Source of the DNA: Ampelomyces quisqualis
Taxonomy: Eukaryota > Ascomycota > Dothideomycetes > Pleosporales > Phaeosphaeriaceae
NCBI GenBank assembly: GCA_018398575.1
Contig: JAGTXZ010000018.1
Location: forward strand, 1,798,001 to 1,862,000
DNA length: 64,000 nt
Direction: 5' to 3'
Position 1 is the first letter of the stretch. Each line of letters starts with the position of its first letter. The translations under genes were made by a program, and so were the position numbers. The notes under the pieces are model-generated. The model was not told the origin of the DNA, did not search any database, and saw only the letters and a program-made list of their open reading frames with translations. Shown here one piece after another: positions 30,655 through 42,963 of this stretch.

Positions 30655-31261
30655 GTTGCGGCGTAGGGGTCCAGAGAGTCGCCAAACTGCTACTGAATAT
30701 GTGCGGGCGTAAAACGATGCGGGACGATGGAGAGCAGTCGAGAGGTTGCGTATATAGGTTGGGCGGTGCTGCAAACGGCGCAAGTACGCTGTCGGGGACG
30801 CGGGCAGGGCAGGACCGGATGCAGCGGGATAGGGAAATTAGGGAGAAGGAGCGCGGCTGTCGATGGCACGGAATTGGCAGTGGGATGGGCTCAGAAAGGA
30901 AAGGCTGAGGTAAGCAGAGCGAGTATGCGAAATGGGGTCGTGTGAGGGTGGAAAGACGCCGTCTGACTCTGATACAGGATCTAGGAGACTTCAGCGCGTC
31001 ATGCCACCACATTGACGGGCATCACCACTGACCAGACCAGCACTGGCCTCCTGAGGATGCATCTCGCCGCCAGAATTCGCCCCTCGCCGCATCCGGCCTA
31101 GCTGCCTTTTCTATTCACTTTTCGACACTAGCGGCACTAGCAGCACCCCACCAAAAGATTTCCTCCACCAGCGCTTCGGGACCCCCAGCGAACATTCTCC
31201 GCTCGACACCCCCACCGCCAGCACTCCTTTCCTCCAGTACACCCGCATCGCCACCGCCAAC
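30655..31261. other. Divergent promoter region, SUR2 / TCTP
   Basis: 607 bp between divergent start codons. The TCTP side is CT/CA-rich (31080-31260), like leaders of strongly expressed fungal genes. No gene seen. Confidence 0.5.
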
Positions 31262-31996
31262 ATGATCATCTACAAGGTGCGTGTCTCTCGCTGTGCGCAG
31301 CTACCCCGCGCTTGGCAGGGCCCAATTCCACCTCGCAGCCCTCGGCGCGAAATGCTTCCCAGCCACGCTCTTCTTTGCTGACACCCCGCCCCAGGATATC
31401 CTCACCGGCGACGAGATCATCTCCGACTCGTACGACATCAAGGAAGTTGACGGCGTTGCCTATGAGGCCGACTGCCGGAAGATCACCGTTGGCGGAGAGT
31501 CGTTCGGTTCGCACATCCGCCCCGCACCGGCCAGGCCCATGCAGCCATGCTAATCGCACAACAGACACGGGTGCCAACGCGTCCGCTGAGGAGGCTGAGG
31601 AGGGTGCTGAGGACGGCACGGAGCAGGTCATCGACGTTGTGCACTCCTTCCGTCTGGGTGCGACCCAATTCGACAAGAAGAACTACCTCACATACCTCAA
31701 GGGTATGTGCAGCCTGCAATGAGCCGAGAACGCTATACTGACACGCGACAGGCTACATGAAGGGCGTCAAGGCGGCTCTCAAGGAGAAGGGTGCCGACGA
31801 GGCAGAGATCAAGGACTTCGAGACCAAGGCTCAGGGCTTTGCCAAGAAGATCATTGCCAACTTTAAGGATTACGAGTTCTTCACCGGCGAGTCGATGAAC
31901 CCCGACGGCATGATTGTCCTCCTCAACTACCGCGAGGATGGTGTTACTCCCTTCGTCACCGTCTGGAAGCACGGTTTGACCGAGATGAAGGTTTAG
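31262..31996 (+). CDS. TCTP: Translationally controlled tumour protein homologue
   Basis: Small, abundant, conserved cytosolic protein linked to translation, microtubules and mitochondria (yeast TMA19). Four exons, 31262..31276, 31395..31506, 31565..31702 and 31752..31996, give 169 aa, the normal length. The first exon codes only MIIYK. Family landmarks are DILTGDEIISDSYDIKEVDGVAYEADC, the flexible acidic loop (EEAEEGAEDGTEQV), and FFTGESMNPDGMIVLLNYREDGVTPF near the end. The 118-nt first intron directly after a five-codon exon is typical of highly expressed fungal genes and may carry enhancing elements. Confidence 0.96.
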
Positions 31997-32655
31997 GCTA
32001 AAGAAGCGCTGTAGTCTGTTTGACTCATTGGGTTTACAAATACCATGCATGATGGAGCACCGACATGGTGCGAAAAGCGACACGAATCTAGACGGCCATC
32101 ATGGAACATTACTTGTCCACCCATGTTTTCTGTACCATCCAGTAACGTTGGACGCCCTTGATGCCCAACTGAAGCTGTGCAATCACCAATGTATGGATAT
32201 GGATTCAGGTAACAATGCTTGACTTCGCAGCTGAGAGCAACCTAGAAAACATCTCCACGTGCTTCGAAATCGATCAAAACGTCAAGCACTGCGCTGACCC
32301 TTGCCAAGCCAACCACCACTCATGCTCCAATCGTCTCTGAAACTTACTGTTCTGAAACTTACTGTTCTGAAACTTACTGTTCTGAAACTTACTGTGTTAT
32401 GAATCTTTGAAACAAAGCATGGAGTGTGCTGTGGACTCGGGAGAAGTGGGGTTCAACATGGTCCCGTGACTACGCGTTAGCGCCGACGCGTCTACATCCC
32501 ACCAATGCGCACGGACGTTGGGGGGGGGGGTCCATGACCTAGCAACGCAGCCTCAGGCGTCAATCCACGTCCTGTTCACTCCATTGCTCTGCCCTCTGCA
32601 CATTTCAAGAAATCGCTTTGTTCTTTTTGGTCACAGAACCTTGACTTATGGCACC
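31997..32655. other. Intergenic, RNA-dependent RNA polymerase promoter
   Basis: Between TCTP and the RNA-dependent RNA polymerase gene, same strand. Contains the 15-bp tandem array listed separately and a run of ten G at about 32521-32530. Confidence 0.5.
32336..32395. repeat. Four perfect 15-bp tandem repeats
   Basis: The 15-bp unit TCTGAAACTTACTGT occurs four times in a row without a mismatch, 260 bp upstream of the RNA-dependent RNA polymerase start codon. Could be a minisatellite or clustered binding sites. Confidence 0.95.
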
Positions 32656-35600
32656 ATGCGCCAGTCTCCGCGCTTGATGCAAGGCAGCAGCAGCAGAGCG
32701 GGAAGGAGCAATGGCCCACAGCCAACCATTGCCGACACGCTACCACACACACCACACCATCCCAGAAACGGCGCCGCGCTTGATAACCTCATCCTCTCGC
32801 TAGAAGATGAGTGGCACTTGGGCCTGAAGCTTCGCGATTCGCACTGGTCACCACAGAAGACAGACGAGAAGAGCATCAGCGATAAGGTGTATGGTCAGAT
32901 CAAACGACTCCACTATGGAGCTAAGCCTGCCCTCAACTCCGTCTTGGAGAATTTCCGAGATATCGCGCCTGGCTTTGCGCACGACGAGCGGCTAAAACTG
33001 CTGAATGGTTTGCTGAAGAGCAAGACACGATCGCCCACCTCGAGAACAGGCACTCTGAACGAGCCACCGAAAAGCCTCAGATTCGCACAACCATCGTGTA
33101 AGTGTGCCACCGCTCTCTCGCCATGTGACCTCTGGGAGGTGGCTAGATCCCTCACCCATGGCTGCGCACCCCACTATTACCCGCGTCTCACTTCCCTGTC
33201 ATTGTCTGGCGCTGACTTGCCTATTCCTGTGTCGTCGTCGCCATTTTATGGACGCTAACGCCATCTAACAGTAGGCAAGACGTCTCGACCCGCGCGCCTT
33301 TTTGATGCCTATCGCAGAGACGACCCCGAATCCTACCACACATCCATCGATGACCCTGGGTCACCAACCGACGCCGACGACGATGACGATGACTACTACA
33401 CGCCTCCTTCGCCCACAAGGTCGCCAGTTTCGGCACGTAGGCACGTAGGCGAGGGAGTCAGTTCCCGCGCCTCCTCAAGGTACAATCCAAGAAAACGTCC
33501 TTCAGACAGTTCGAATGACTCTGCAAGCTCACCGAAGTTGACGAAGACATCGCGAGATAAACAGCCAGTAGACCTCTCTGCTGCTGCTCTGATCCAGCAA
33601 CCACTATACCCGGATCTGTTCAAAGTGCCATCGTTGAGCATGGCACGTTCCTTCCAAGGTCACGGTAACTACAATGCGCCATCATCTGCCAGTACGTCTT
33701 TCAACAAGAACGATTCTGTGTTCTCCTCGCAACAGACACAGGCCACATCGGCGAATACATCGTTCATGACAGATGGCGTCAATAACGATGCGACTGACCG
33801 GAGGGCGAGGAAGAGCTCTATCAGCCTGGAATCTCTGGGCGAGGCTGAGGATATCGCCGCTGTGAAAGAAGCTGAAAGGAAGGCTTTTGAATTGGAGAAG
33901 TCGAGAGAATCTGACAGGATATTCTCCCAAGAAGCAAGCAGAGAAAGCAACTCTACTTACGGTTCAGTCGATGAGGACGTTTTTCTGGATATAACGAGTA
34001 GAGCCGAAGCGGAATCCAAGGCGACTCCAGCAACAGACAGGTCTGCCACCGGACCTGCTCAGCCATCGCTGCCTGCCAAGGTGTCAGTACCGTCAAATCC
34101 GCCAGCTTTCGTCTCCGCATTTGCCCCACCGGCAGAGTCAAATAAGTCACCTTCGCGCGTGGCCTGGTACATTCGCGATCTACCGCAGAGCAATCTTTTT
34201 GTTGATGAGCTTCCCAGCTCACTTACAAATTGTCCTTACTTCCTACTATTTATAGGCTGCCGCATCGCTGTTGCCAACGGTGTTCCATTATCAGACGTTT
34301 TTAACAACGTTAACTTCTCTCTCGCCCAGACTAGTCCTGGTCTTTTCTGGAGCAAGCTTCCCGGACATCTACAAAGCTCCCCTCGGGACTCTGATGCAGT
34401 CTGGCCTGCTGCTAGGAAGTCTTTCGAAGGATACACTTTCAAGGGCAATGTCGTTTTTGAGACCCCCCGTGCAGGATCTCTGTTCAAGCTCAACCTCCTC
34501 CCTATCGAGGCAGAACATTCATGTTTGCTCCAACGCATGTTCGGGTCCGATCGATTCCTATATCTGACGTTTCCATCTCTTCAGGACAGCAAGATGCCAC
34601 ATCTCCAGGCCTACTGGAAGATCTGGGCATCCAACGTCCATAGCTTTCTCGGCAGAAAATGGCGTGTCTTTCACTTCGAGCAGATAAGTAAGAAGGATCA
34701 GCTTCGCAAATCCGGCGAGAGCGTCGCGGCCACGCGCGTCATTTTGTTTGCTACGCACGGCGTTGGTATTGACTGTCCCATGTCAGAAGGGGAGATGTGG
34801 AATGGTTTTGGCGGATTTGCCGTGAATGAGGATCAGAATTTCTGCAAATTTTTCGCTCGTTTGGATATTGCGCTGTCCAGAACCATACCCACTTTTACTT
34901 TCAAGCCGTCTCAAATCAGACGCATCCCGGATTTACTTGCAGATCTCACACCAGAAGCTCGCGAATTCGATGATCAGAATCTCGACTGGAGTGAAAAGCC
35001 CAACGAGCGGCCGGTCATGAACGATGGTTGTGCACAAATATCTGTGGGAGCTGCTTTGAAGCTGTGGCAATGCTACCGAGACGCAACCGGTTCTGACGAA
35101 CCTCTTCCTAGTGCTTTCCAGGGACGAATCGGGGGCGCGAAGGGTATGTGGATGTTGAGTGCCGAGCCGCATACACGAGATCCTGCTCATCTCGCAATTT
35201 GGATCGAGGTCACAGACAGCCAAGAAAAATTCGCCCCGGTTTACGCTGATCTAGCTGATAACCGGCCATATAATCCTCACAGACTAACTTTCAACCACGT
35301 AAATCACACCTTCGTCCATGGCTCGCGCGATCTCCATATCTCCTTCATACCTATACTGGTCGATAGAGGGGTGTCAAGAGATGTCATAGCAGGCCTGATG
35401 AGAAATCGGCTCGACCAAGATCGGGAGCAGCTTATGGACATGCTGGACGATCCGGTGCGATTACACAATTGGATTACCAAGCAGGGCTCTGCCACTCCTC
35501 CTCAAGGAATTTTGCCTTGGCAAGCCGCACTTCCACTGGCCGTGGCTGAGAAGATTAAGCTCCTTCTACACGCAGGCTTCTCTCCACGACAGAGCCCGTT

Positions 35601-37053
35601 TCTGGCACATGTATTGAAAGGCTTTGTCAAGCAAAGACAGCGGTGGATGGAAGAAAAACTCCGCGCCCCCTTGGGAAAAGCGACTTTTCTATGGGGACTT
35701 GCTGATCCATTGGGAGTGTTGAAGCCGGGAGAAGTGCATATTCAGTTCTCTAGTCCGTTTCTTGATGAGTATGACCGGAGCACATATCGCCATCTCGCAG
35801 GAGAAGAGCTTTTGGTCGCCCGCCAGCCCGCATGTCGCCGCTCCGACATTCAGAAAATGCGAGCGGTTTCGCATCCGAGACTCTCGCATCTTGTTGATGT
35901 CATTGTGTTTCCAACACGAGGAGAATATCCTGCTGCCGGGAAGTTGCAAGGCGGAGATTACGATGGAGACACCTTTTGGATCTGTTGGGAGGCCGCTTTG
36001 GTAGCCCCTTTCCTTAATGCTCCTGCGCCCGTGAATGCCTTGGATCCCCGCAAGTATGATATCGTGAAGGATACACGGAAGCTCAACCAAGTTATGAACC
36101 CTCGCGATTTATCCACCGTGGGGAGATTTATCGAGGAAGCATTGGCGTTTCGAATGGAAACATCAATGTTGGGTAAAGCAACACTCTTTGCTGAGAAGGT
36201 CGCCTATCACGAGAATCGCATACACTCTGACATTCTTAGTGCACTCTACGACCTTCATGATCTGTTAGTCGACGCAGCAAAGCAGGCTTACCATTTCACT
36301 AGCGACGACCTGAGCAAACTCATACAACGACTCGGATGTGGGCATCTGGATAAGCCTGCGTACAAAGAAGCAATGGACACGAACAAATTAAAGGCCACTG
36401 GCGAAGATGACAAAGGCACTATGAAGCGTGTCCAGCCCAATTCCGATAACGTTCTCGACTTTCTGTACTTTGATGTGCTTAGGAAACATAACGCGGACAC
36501 TTGTGAGGCACTTGAGATCGCTCTGCCCAAGAAGGAAGATGATGATCCCGATCTTCAAGCGCCTTTCCTCCAGCTGCAGGCTAAAACTGACGACGCCATG
36601 AAGCATGAGCTGGATAGTCTTCTAGCAAGCATTGGGAAGATTGTGCAGCACTGGAATAGAAATCTTTCCGACAAGACCGTGCAGCTCAATCCTGAGACAT
36701 ACAACAAGCTCATCAACACTTGCTATAGCAGGTTCCGCTCGCTCATGCCCACCCCCAAGAACGCCGCCCATCCGGAAATAGCACCCTTATTATTTTCGTA
36801 CCTTGGCCCTCAGCATCCCACTATTTGGGAGACGATCCGGGCTTCGGCGCTGTACACAAAGTATCCCAAGAAGCTCGCTTTTGTGTGGACAATGGCAGGC
36901 CGCGAACTCGCGCGACTCAAGGCTGGCACCGACACGAATGCGTACAATGTGGTACCCGGCGTGTTTGCAGATCTCAAGACCAAGCCCAGTAAAACCGTCA
37001 AGCGTGAAATCAGCGACAACGAGAGCGAAGACGATTTCGAAAGTGCCATCTAG
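32656..37053 (+). CDS. RNA-dependent RNA polymerase (QDE-1/SAD-1 type)
   Basis: Cellular RNA-silencing polymerase that makes double-stranded RNA for Dicer. Exons 32656..33097 and 33272..37053 give 1407 aa, very close to Neurospora QDE-1. The catalytic double-psi-beta-barrel motif DYDGD is intact at about residues 1043-1047 (LQGGDYDGDTFWICWE). Nearby conserved parts include LVARQPACRRSDIQKMRAV and HPRLSHLVDVIVFPT. The N-terminal 470 residues are Ser/Thr-rich and probably disordered, with an Asp run (DADDDDDDYYTPPSP), so the folded polymerase begins near YIRDLPQSNLF. The 174-nt intron is long for this window. Whether it serves quelling, meiotic silencing or another pathway cannot be told from sequence. 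Confidence 0.93.
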
Positions 37054-37727
37054 CAACCGTTCTGGCGGAAGACAAACCCACTCGACGTCGAACAAGATTG
37101 CTAGATACACGATGGAACCTTCCAGCGTCCACGAGGAAAGGAAATATGCCGTCGCCAACAAAACTTGACTTCCAAGAGATGCTCGCAACATGTTCATGCT
37201 TTGCAAGCTACGCTCTATACCCAAATAGCATCGCGCATCCACTTGGATCGCATTGCAGCCTTCTTGCATTCGCTTGTTATCCCTTGGCATCTGGACGTAT
37301 TTCGAAGGATCTCATATACACCCCGCCCCCCCCCCTTCACGGTCTTTTGCAGTCATCTATCTAGTCCCAACTCCACAGAGAGCGCTTCGCCAGTCCGAAC
37401 GCGTCATTAACCATCCACAGGTACGACTGCTTAGACAGCACGTTTTCATACAAGAGGACAACGACGGGTATATGTAGCAAGAGACTTTTTTACTTTTTCT
37501 TATACATGCCGCCGAGTTACTTTTTTGATTCACGTGTGTCGGGAATGAGTGAGAGTCGCGTGCGTGCGTTGACGCGGAGAAATGTGCATTGGATAAGCCG
37601 TCTGATTAAGTGTGGTCGAATTGCCAAAGACTTGACACTAATGTATGCTGATTCTTCCAGATGGACAAGATAAAATGGATGGGGTATAATAATGATTTGA
37701 CCGAGTCGTGCTGCGAGGTCCATGGGC
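37054..37727. other. Convergent 3' intergenic region
   Basis: Between the RNA-dependent RNA polymerase (+) and SWC5 (-) genes. A C-rich tract lies at about 37321-37338. No gene recognised. Confidence 0.5.
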
Positions 37728-38783
37728 TCATGTCGGGGCCGCTGCGACCTTGACTCGTTTCCTCTCTTCCTCTCGGCGCGCCTCGACGCCGGCCAGAAAC
37801 TCCATTCTGCCCAAATACGCCTCTTTGGTCTTGCCGTGTGTGTCTAGTTCCTCGGCAATGCCCTCCTTGTCGACAAAGCCTGTCCAGTCCATGCGCGATT
37901 TGTCCACGACATTGAGCTTCTGTGTTTTGTCCTTGGCCTTGGCAGGGAGTTCAGGCGGTGGCATGAGTGCGCTTCCCGAGGCGGTGCTTGCCGTTGTGGC
38001 GCGGGGGTAAGCGAGCTGGTGTTCGGGCGCAAGCGTGCGAACATAGCCTGTGGGGTTGGGATCGAAACGAGACGGGCGTCGGAGGGGACGGCGCGTCTTG
38101 GAGGTATTGGCTTGTGGTTTGGCACTGGGTTCGGCGGGTCTCTCAGCTGCATCGACGGTCTTCCAGCCATCGGAGATGTACTGGTCGAGGTGGGAACGCG
38201 GGACAGACTTTTCCTCGGTCGTGTCCTGGCCGGCAAAGGTATATGTCTTGTTGATCGAGACGTGTTCTTCCTCTTCGACGGTAGCCGGCGGTGGCTTTGT
38301 TGGTGTGGCGGTCGGGGCCGGGTCGAGAGACGGGTTGGGCTGGCGAGGTTTGACGGGCTGTGCTGACTTCAGTGGAGCCGCGGTCATTTGCGCCCACAGG
38401 GCATCGACATCGACGGTCGCACCCTCTGTCCTTGCGAGCGCCCGCGTCTCGATCTGCTCGACTCTTGTTTGCGCCCGGGTCTTGATCAGCCCGCCCTCGC
38501 CGTCATCTCCGCCCTTGTCCCCCTTCCCCTTCTTCTGCTTCTTTGACTTGCTCTTGCGCGCGGCTTGGATGGTCGCGTCGTCGCCCGAGTCAAGCTCGTC
38601 GTCGACAGGGGCCTTGCGCTTCCCGCCGCGTGGTGCGGGTTTTGCGGGCGCATGGTCTTGGTCGTCGGAGCTCGATGCGTCTTCGTCGGGCGGGGCATCG
38701 GCGGGGTTGAAGTCGTCGTCCTGGGACTCGTCGTACTTGTCCTCGGTATCCTCGATGTAGTCTTCGTAGTAGACGGTCGCCAT
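37728..38783 (-). CDS. SWC5: SWR1-complex subunit SWC5 (BCNT domain)
   Basis: Subunit of the SWR1 remodeller that swaps H2A for H2A.Z. Single frame of 351 aa from the ATG at 38783. The N-terminal half is highly acidic (DTEDKYDESQDDDF, SSSDDQD) with Lys-rich blocks (KSKSKKQKKGKGDK), as in all SWC5/CFDP1 proteins where the acidic part binds histones. The C-terminal BCNT domain is clear: LNVVDKSRMDWTGFVDKEGI, EELDTHGKTKEAYLGRMEFL and VEARREEERK. Longer starts upstream add low-complexity sequence and are less likely. It diverges from the next gene across 289 bp. Confidence 0.92.
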   Translation of the reverse strand: MATVYYEDYIEDTEDKYDESQDDDFNPADAPPDEDASSSDDQDHAPAKPAPRGGKRKAPVDDELDSGDDATIQAARKSKSKKQKKGKGDKGGDDGEGGLIKTRAQTRVEQIETRALARTEGATVDVDALWAQMTAAPLKSAQPVKPRQPNPSLDPAPTATPTKPPPATVEEEEHVSINKTYTFAGQDTTEEKSVPRSHLDQYISDGWKTVDAAERPAEPSAKPQANTSKTRRPLRRPSRFDPNPTGYVRTLAPEHQLAYPRATTASTASGSALMPPPELPAKAKDKTQKLNVVDKSRMDWTGFVDKEGIAEELDTHGKTKEAYLGRMEFLAGVEARREEERKRVKVAAAPT

Positions 38784-39072
38784 GGTGAGGCGTCGTGTGC
38801 AGGCCGTGGCCCGTACGGAGGATATGGATGGCATGTCTGCCGGGCGGCGCGAGCCAGACCGAGCATCTGCCGCCAACGGGGCCTAGCGCGGGCGGCCCCA
38901 GACGGTGACGTGGGTGGGGGGGCAGGGCGGACAGGGCGCGTCGCTGAATCCAAACAAGACGTGACTCTCTTCCTTCACCCAGACACGATGCGCTCGCACG
39001 GCTGCTGCTGATACCCGCCACATCGCACGCACGGCTACTGCTGATAACCGCCACATCGCACGCACGTGCACC

Positions 39073-40855
39073 ATGGCGCCCATCGAGGGGCACGCCCACG
39101 CGCGCAATAACGTCTTTGCCTACGCTCCCTTTGGCGGCCACCTCGCGCTCGTCGTGGGTCTGACGGCTAAGGTCTTGCTGGTCGCGCGTCGCGCTGCCAA
39201 AGCTCTCCCGCCCGCCTCATCGACGCGCTCGCAGCAGCCCCTCCGCCGCAGACACGCCGCCCTCTTCTCGACCCTCGCGGCCATGTCGCTCGCGTCCGTG
39301 ACCATGTTCGCCGTCATGTGGCGCGCCATATCCTATGTGAACTGGGCCCAGTCCGGAGCTGCAAACGCCCCAAATGCCCTGTATCTGAGCGATTACGGCA
39401 CCGGCGCAGACGGCCGCTGGTACTTGGGCGACTGGATCAAGGACATGGACTTGCAGAAGGAGGCCGACATGGTCGCCGTATCGACCGCCGAGGGCTTTCT
39501 GTACACCACCCAACACTTCATTGGCCTCATGGCCGCCTCCGTCTTCTTTGGTGCTGAAGGTAAGACGCCCGCCATGCCACGGCCCGCAGCTCCCTACCCC
39601 CCACCCCCTGCTAACGTTGGACTAGGCCATCGTCGCAACCTCTCCGCGTCGACCATTGCATCCTTTGTGGTATTGGGTGCTACAGGAAGCCTGGGTTACG
39701 CCTTGAGCTTGTTCTTCGTCACCATACTGTACACGCCCTTCACCATCCACAAGGAAGACTCGCCTCTCCACCATGCTCTCTTTACGCCGTCGCCGCTAGC
39801 CTACTATCTACCCATTGGCTTGTCGCTGTTGTTCTTGTACCATCTCCCAGATGTCCTGCCACGCAACCTGGAGCCCGGCACACTGGACCTTTTGCGCTGG
39901 GGCAAGATGGCTGTACCGCTGCTTCTTGCATTCGCGCCCCAGGTATGCTGCACATTTACCGCTTGGTCCATCCAACTCACCGATACAGATTGTGCCTCCA
40001 AGTCTGGGACGTCAGCATGCTACCAAGGCCGCGGCCCATCGCTCCTATTCCAAAGTCTTCCACTTTCTCTCCGTCGTCTCGTTCCTCTTGTACTGGACCT
40101 TGTTCGCCGCCAATGTTTCTAACAACACGCCCAAAGAACATGGCCATGTTCTGGACGTTTTTAGGAACTCGGTCGGCCTCAAGACTGACAATTCGTGGTC
40201 CCACCGACTTCTATCAGGACTCAGCACCACTGGTCAGAGGCTAAAGCATATCAGCAAGAACCCTATCATTAGTGTTACCTCTGTCGATGTCCTCTTCACA
40301 GCTATAGCCCTATTGGCCTGGACTTTTACTCGCGATCTCGACGTTGACTCCATACTCGAGAACAGTATCTTAGCTTTCTTTGTGCCCAAGCACGAGAAAC
40401 ACGTAGCATTTAAGGACGATCTAAAGCCTCCTATCGATAACATCCCGGGGCCTGTACCAGATCCCGAATCCGTACTCGAGACCACAACTCCGAGGAAGCG
40501 TGGACGACCAGCCAAGAATAAGACTGCTGTGAATGGGACTCCTGCATCTCTGACTGGGTCTATCAGGCGCAGCGCAATGAAGGCAACAGGTAGCGTTGAC
40601 CTCGACTCCGATGCCGAGTCCAAGATCATGTCACAAAAAGCACGTATCGCTCAGGATGCGGACTCGGCCTACCAGTCCAGTTCCAAGACGAAGCGGGAGG
40701 TTGCTGAGACTGAAGCTGACGGAGCTACTGCTGCAGCTGATCTTATTCACAGTGGCGAGTCGACCGGACTTGCTCTGTTTCTTGCTTTCGCTGGTGGTTT
40801 AGGTCTACTAGCTTCCAGTGCTCTAGGAGCTGAGGTCACTGGTCTGCAAGAGTAA
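39073..40855 (+). CDS. Multi-pass membrane protein with C-terminal AT-hook
   Basis: Three exons, 39073..39559, 39626..39942 and 39989..40855, give 556 aa. Hydrophobic helices are visible in LALVVGLTAKVLLVA, AALFSTLAAMSLASVTMFAVMW, FIGLMAASVFFG, TIASFVVLGATGSLGYALSLFFV, YYLPIGLSLLFLY, MAVPLLLAFAPQ, FHFLSVVSFLLYWTLFAA, VDVLFTAIALLAWTF and, at the very end, GLALFLAFAGGLGLLASSAL. Between the last two lies a polar stretch with a textbook AT-hook core (PRKRGRPAKNK), unusual in a membrane protein. The first intron is 66 nt and stop-free; the second is 46 nt. I recognise no named family. An inner nuclear membrane or ER location is an inference from the AT-hook. Confidence 0.78.
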
Positions 40856-41191
40856 GCAAGTACGAAACATCATGACACCGGTATAGGGACCTACGAGGGC
40901 ATTGGTATGTTTGGAATGATGACCTGTGTGCGGGCACTGCTTTGATGGAATTTCTTCAGATACGTCGTTTGGTCGTTGCGAGGTTTCGATATTTCGATAC
41001 CCTGGAGTTTTTGATCATGTTGAGATCATGAGTCTTTTGCAGTACGTGATGTGATTGTCTATCTTCTCACAGCATGATCCACTTCTCAGCCACTCAGTTC
41101 GAGGATAGCAAGATGCAAGATGAAACTTCCAGAATGTTTGAGTGCTATGTGAACGAGTCCCGCCTCTGAGGTGTCTATCTCTATATCGTGT
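40856..41191. other. Convergent 3' intergenic region
   Basis: 336 bp between the AT-hook membrane protein (+) and P450 (-) genes; nothing recognised. Confidence 0.5.
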
Positions 41192-42963
41192 TCAAGGTCC
41201 ATCTGTGGCCTGACTGTACTCCTTCCAAATCAGGCCTTCAGGGAGCACTTTCCACTGCAAGTCATCATCCAATAAATCTTCCATCTTACTCCACTCTGCC
41301 CTCACACGCGCAACCTTCGCCTCGTCCCTTGGTACAATGCGAGCTGGGAACGGCCTTGGGCATACCATCAAGCCTTCCGTTAAGTCATCTGCATCTGGCT
41401 TCAGTTCGTTACCATCTGCGTCCAGTGCTAGACGCAAGTCGAATGCCCACAACATCCTGGCAATCGCAAGAAACAATGAGCGCTCTGCGATGTGCATGCC
41501 CTGGCATAGTCGACGACCCGCACCAAATACGAAGTGATCGCGTTTCGAAGCATCTGCATTGTTCGCTGCCTCTGCCGCCGTTTGATTGTCATGGGTATAG
41601 CGCGCCGGGTCGAAGCGGCGCGGGTCAGGATGGCGCTTGGAATCCATGTGGACTGCCCAGACATTCCACATCACTCCGGCACCCTTGGGTATGGTATAGC
41701 CCATATACTCATCGTCTCGGATGACCGCGTGCGGAACTCCAAGTATGTCAGTCGGCATCCAGCGCAGAGACTCCTTGATGAGGCCTCGAATGTACGGCAA
41801 ATTGGGCATGTCGTCGAGAGTCGGAAGTTCATCGCCGCACACTCGATCAAGCTCTTCTTGGGCTGCTTTGACAACATTAGGGAACAAGAGCATTGCCTGT
41901 ACAACTGGAGATGGTCAGCACGTGCATGTAACGTCGAGTAAACACACTCACATCCAACAAGCGTAGCGGCTGTCGTATCGGAGCCGGCTTCCAGCAGTGA
42001 ACCACTGACATATCCCGCGAGGAGGTCAGAGAAACCCTCCGCGTCTTGAGCACGAACCAAGTCAATACAGAAGCTTGGTCTTGCAGTCTTCTCCTTGATT
42101 GCCTTTTTTACGTCTAGCCAATGGCCAACGTATAGCTCAAGCTCCTTTTTGTGGAGTCCTTTCGCATACCTCCGCAGCGGAAGAACCATGTCAGGCAGCC
42201 TGCGAAGGATGGGAAACAGGTCGAGAAGTGCTGCTGTCTGAGTACCAACGACGTTCGAGAACTTCTCGAAGCCCTGTTTTACTTGTTAGTGACTGTTAGC
42301 TCTTTAGCGCAGGCTACACACATGAAAGAGCTGCTTTAGCTTGGGGTCGTCGATGCTAGTCGTGCGGAAACCGAAGATCATTTGTGTTGTCAAAGAGTTT
42401 GTGTAACGACGGATGTGATCGATGAACAAGTCTGGTTTCTCCAGCAATCCCATGAGCATAGCCTTGTTCTCTAGCTCTTGATAGGGCACGTAGGTTCTTG
42501 CAGCTTTGACGTTCAGGTTGTTGTGAACAATCTTACGAACCATGCGCCATGTATCACCATATTCCTGCACTTTTCAGCAACGCCACGATTCGGTCACACG
42601 AACTCGCAGACATACCATGAGTAGCATTCGCATGCCTCCGCTCACGACCATACCGAGATACATGTCTGGGCGGGACGAGTAGATAGCACTTCGCTTATCC
42701 AACAAGTCCTTGATGACCTGATCTGAGGAGAGCACGACCATAACCTTGGTACCCAAAATGAGAGAGTAGATGGGACCGTATTCTTCAGCCCACTTTTGGA
42801 ACTGAAGATGCGGTTTCTCCTTCGGCATAAGGTGGAGATTTCCAATCAGCGGCCATGTCGGTGGACCTGGAGGATATCCGGGTGGCCTCCTACCAACTTT
42901 CCTGAGTCGGAAGACGGTCAAAGCTACGAATGCAACCACAACAGCAAAGACCAGAAAGGGCAT
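41192..42963 (-). CDS. Cytochrome P450 monooxygenase
   Basis: Four exons, complement(41192..41904, 41952..42273, 42322..42564, 42616..42963), give 541 aa; the introns (47, 48 and 51 nt) all have GT..AG ends and keep frame. An N-terminal membrane anchor (FLVFAVVVAFVALTVF) is followed by the Pro-rich hinge PPGYPPGPPTWPLIGN. The I-helix motif is AGSDTT (about 293-298), ExxR is ESLR (about 349-352), and the haem loop is FGAGRRLCQG with the Cys ligand at about 438. The layout resembles fungal secondary-metabolism P450s of the O-methylsterigmatocystin oxidoreductase sort, but no synthase gene lies in this window, so the substrate is open. Confidence 0.93.

Noticed and set aside
30563..31012. Minus-strand 149-codon frame upstream of SUR2
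   Set aside because: It overlaps the 5' end of SUR2 and its promoter in another frame, and its Arg/Ser/Pro composition is that of a shadow of GC-rich DNA.
34200..34262. A further 55-nt intron in the RNA-dependent RNA polymerase gene (GTTGAT..TTATAG)
   Set aside because: Its length is not a multiple of three and removal would shift the frame, while the unspliced frame continues smoothly to the catalytic motif.
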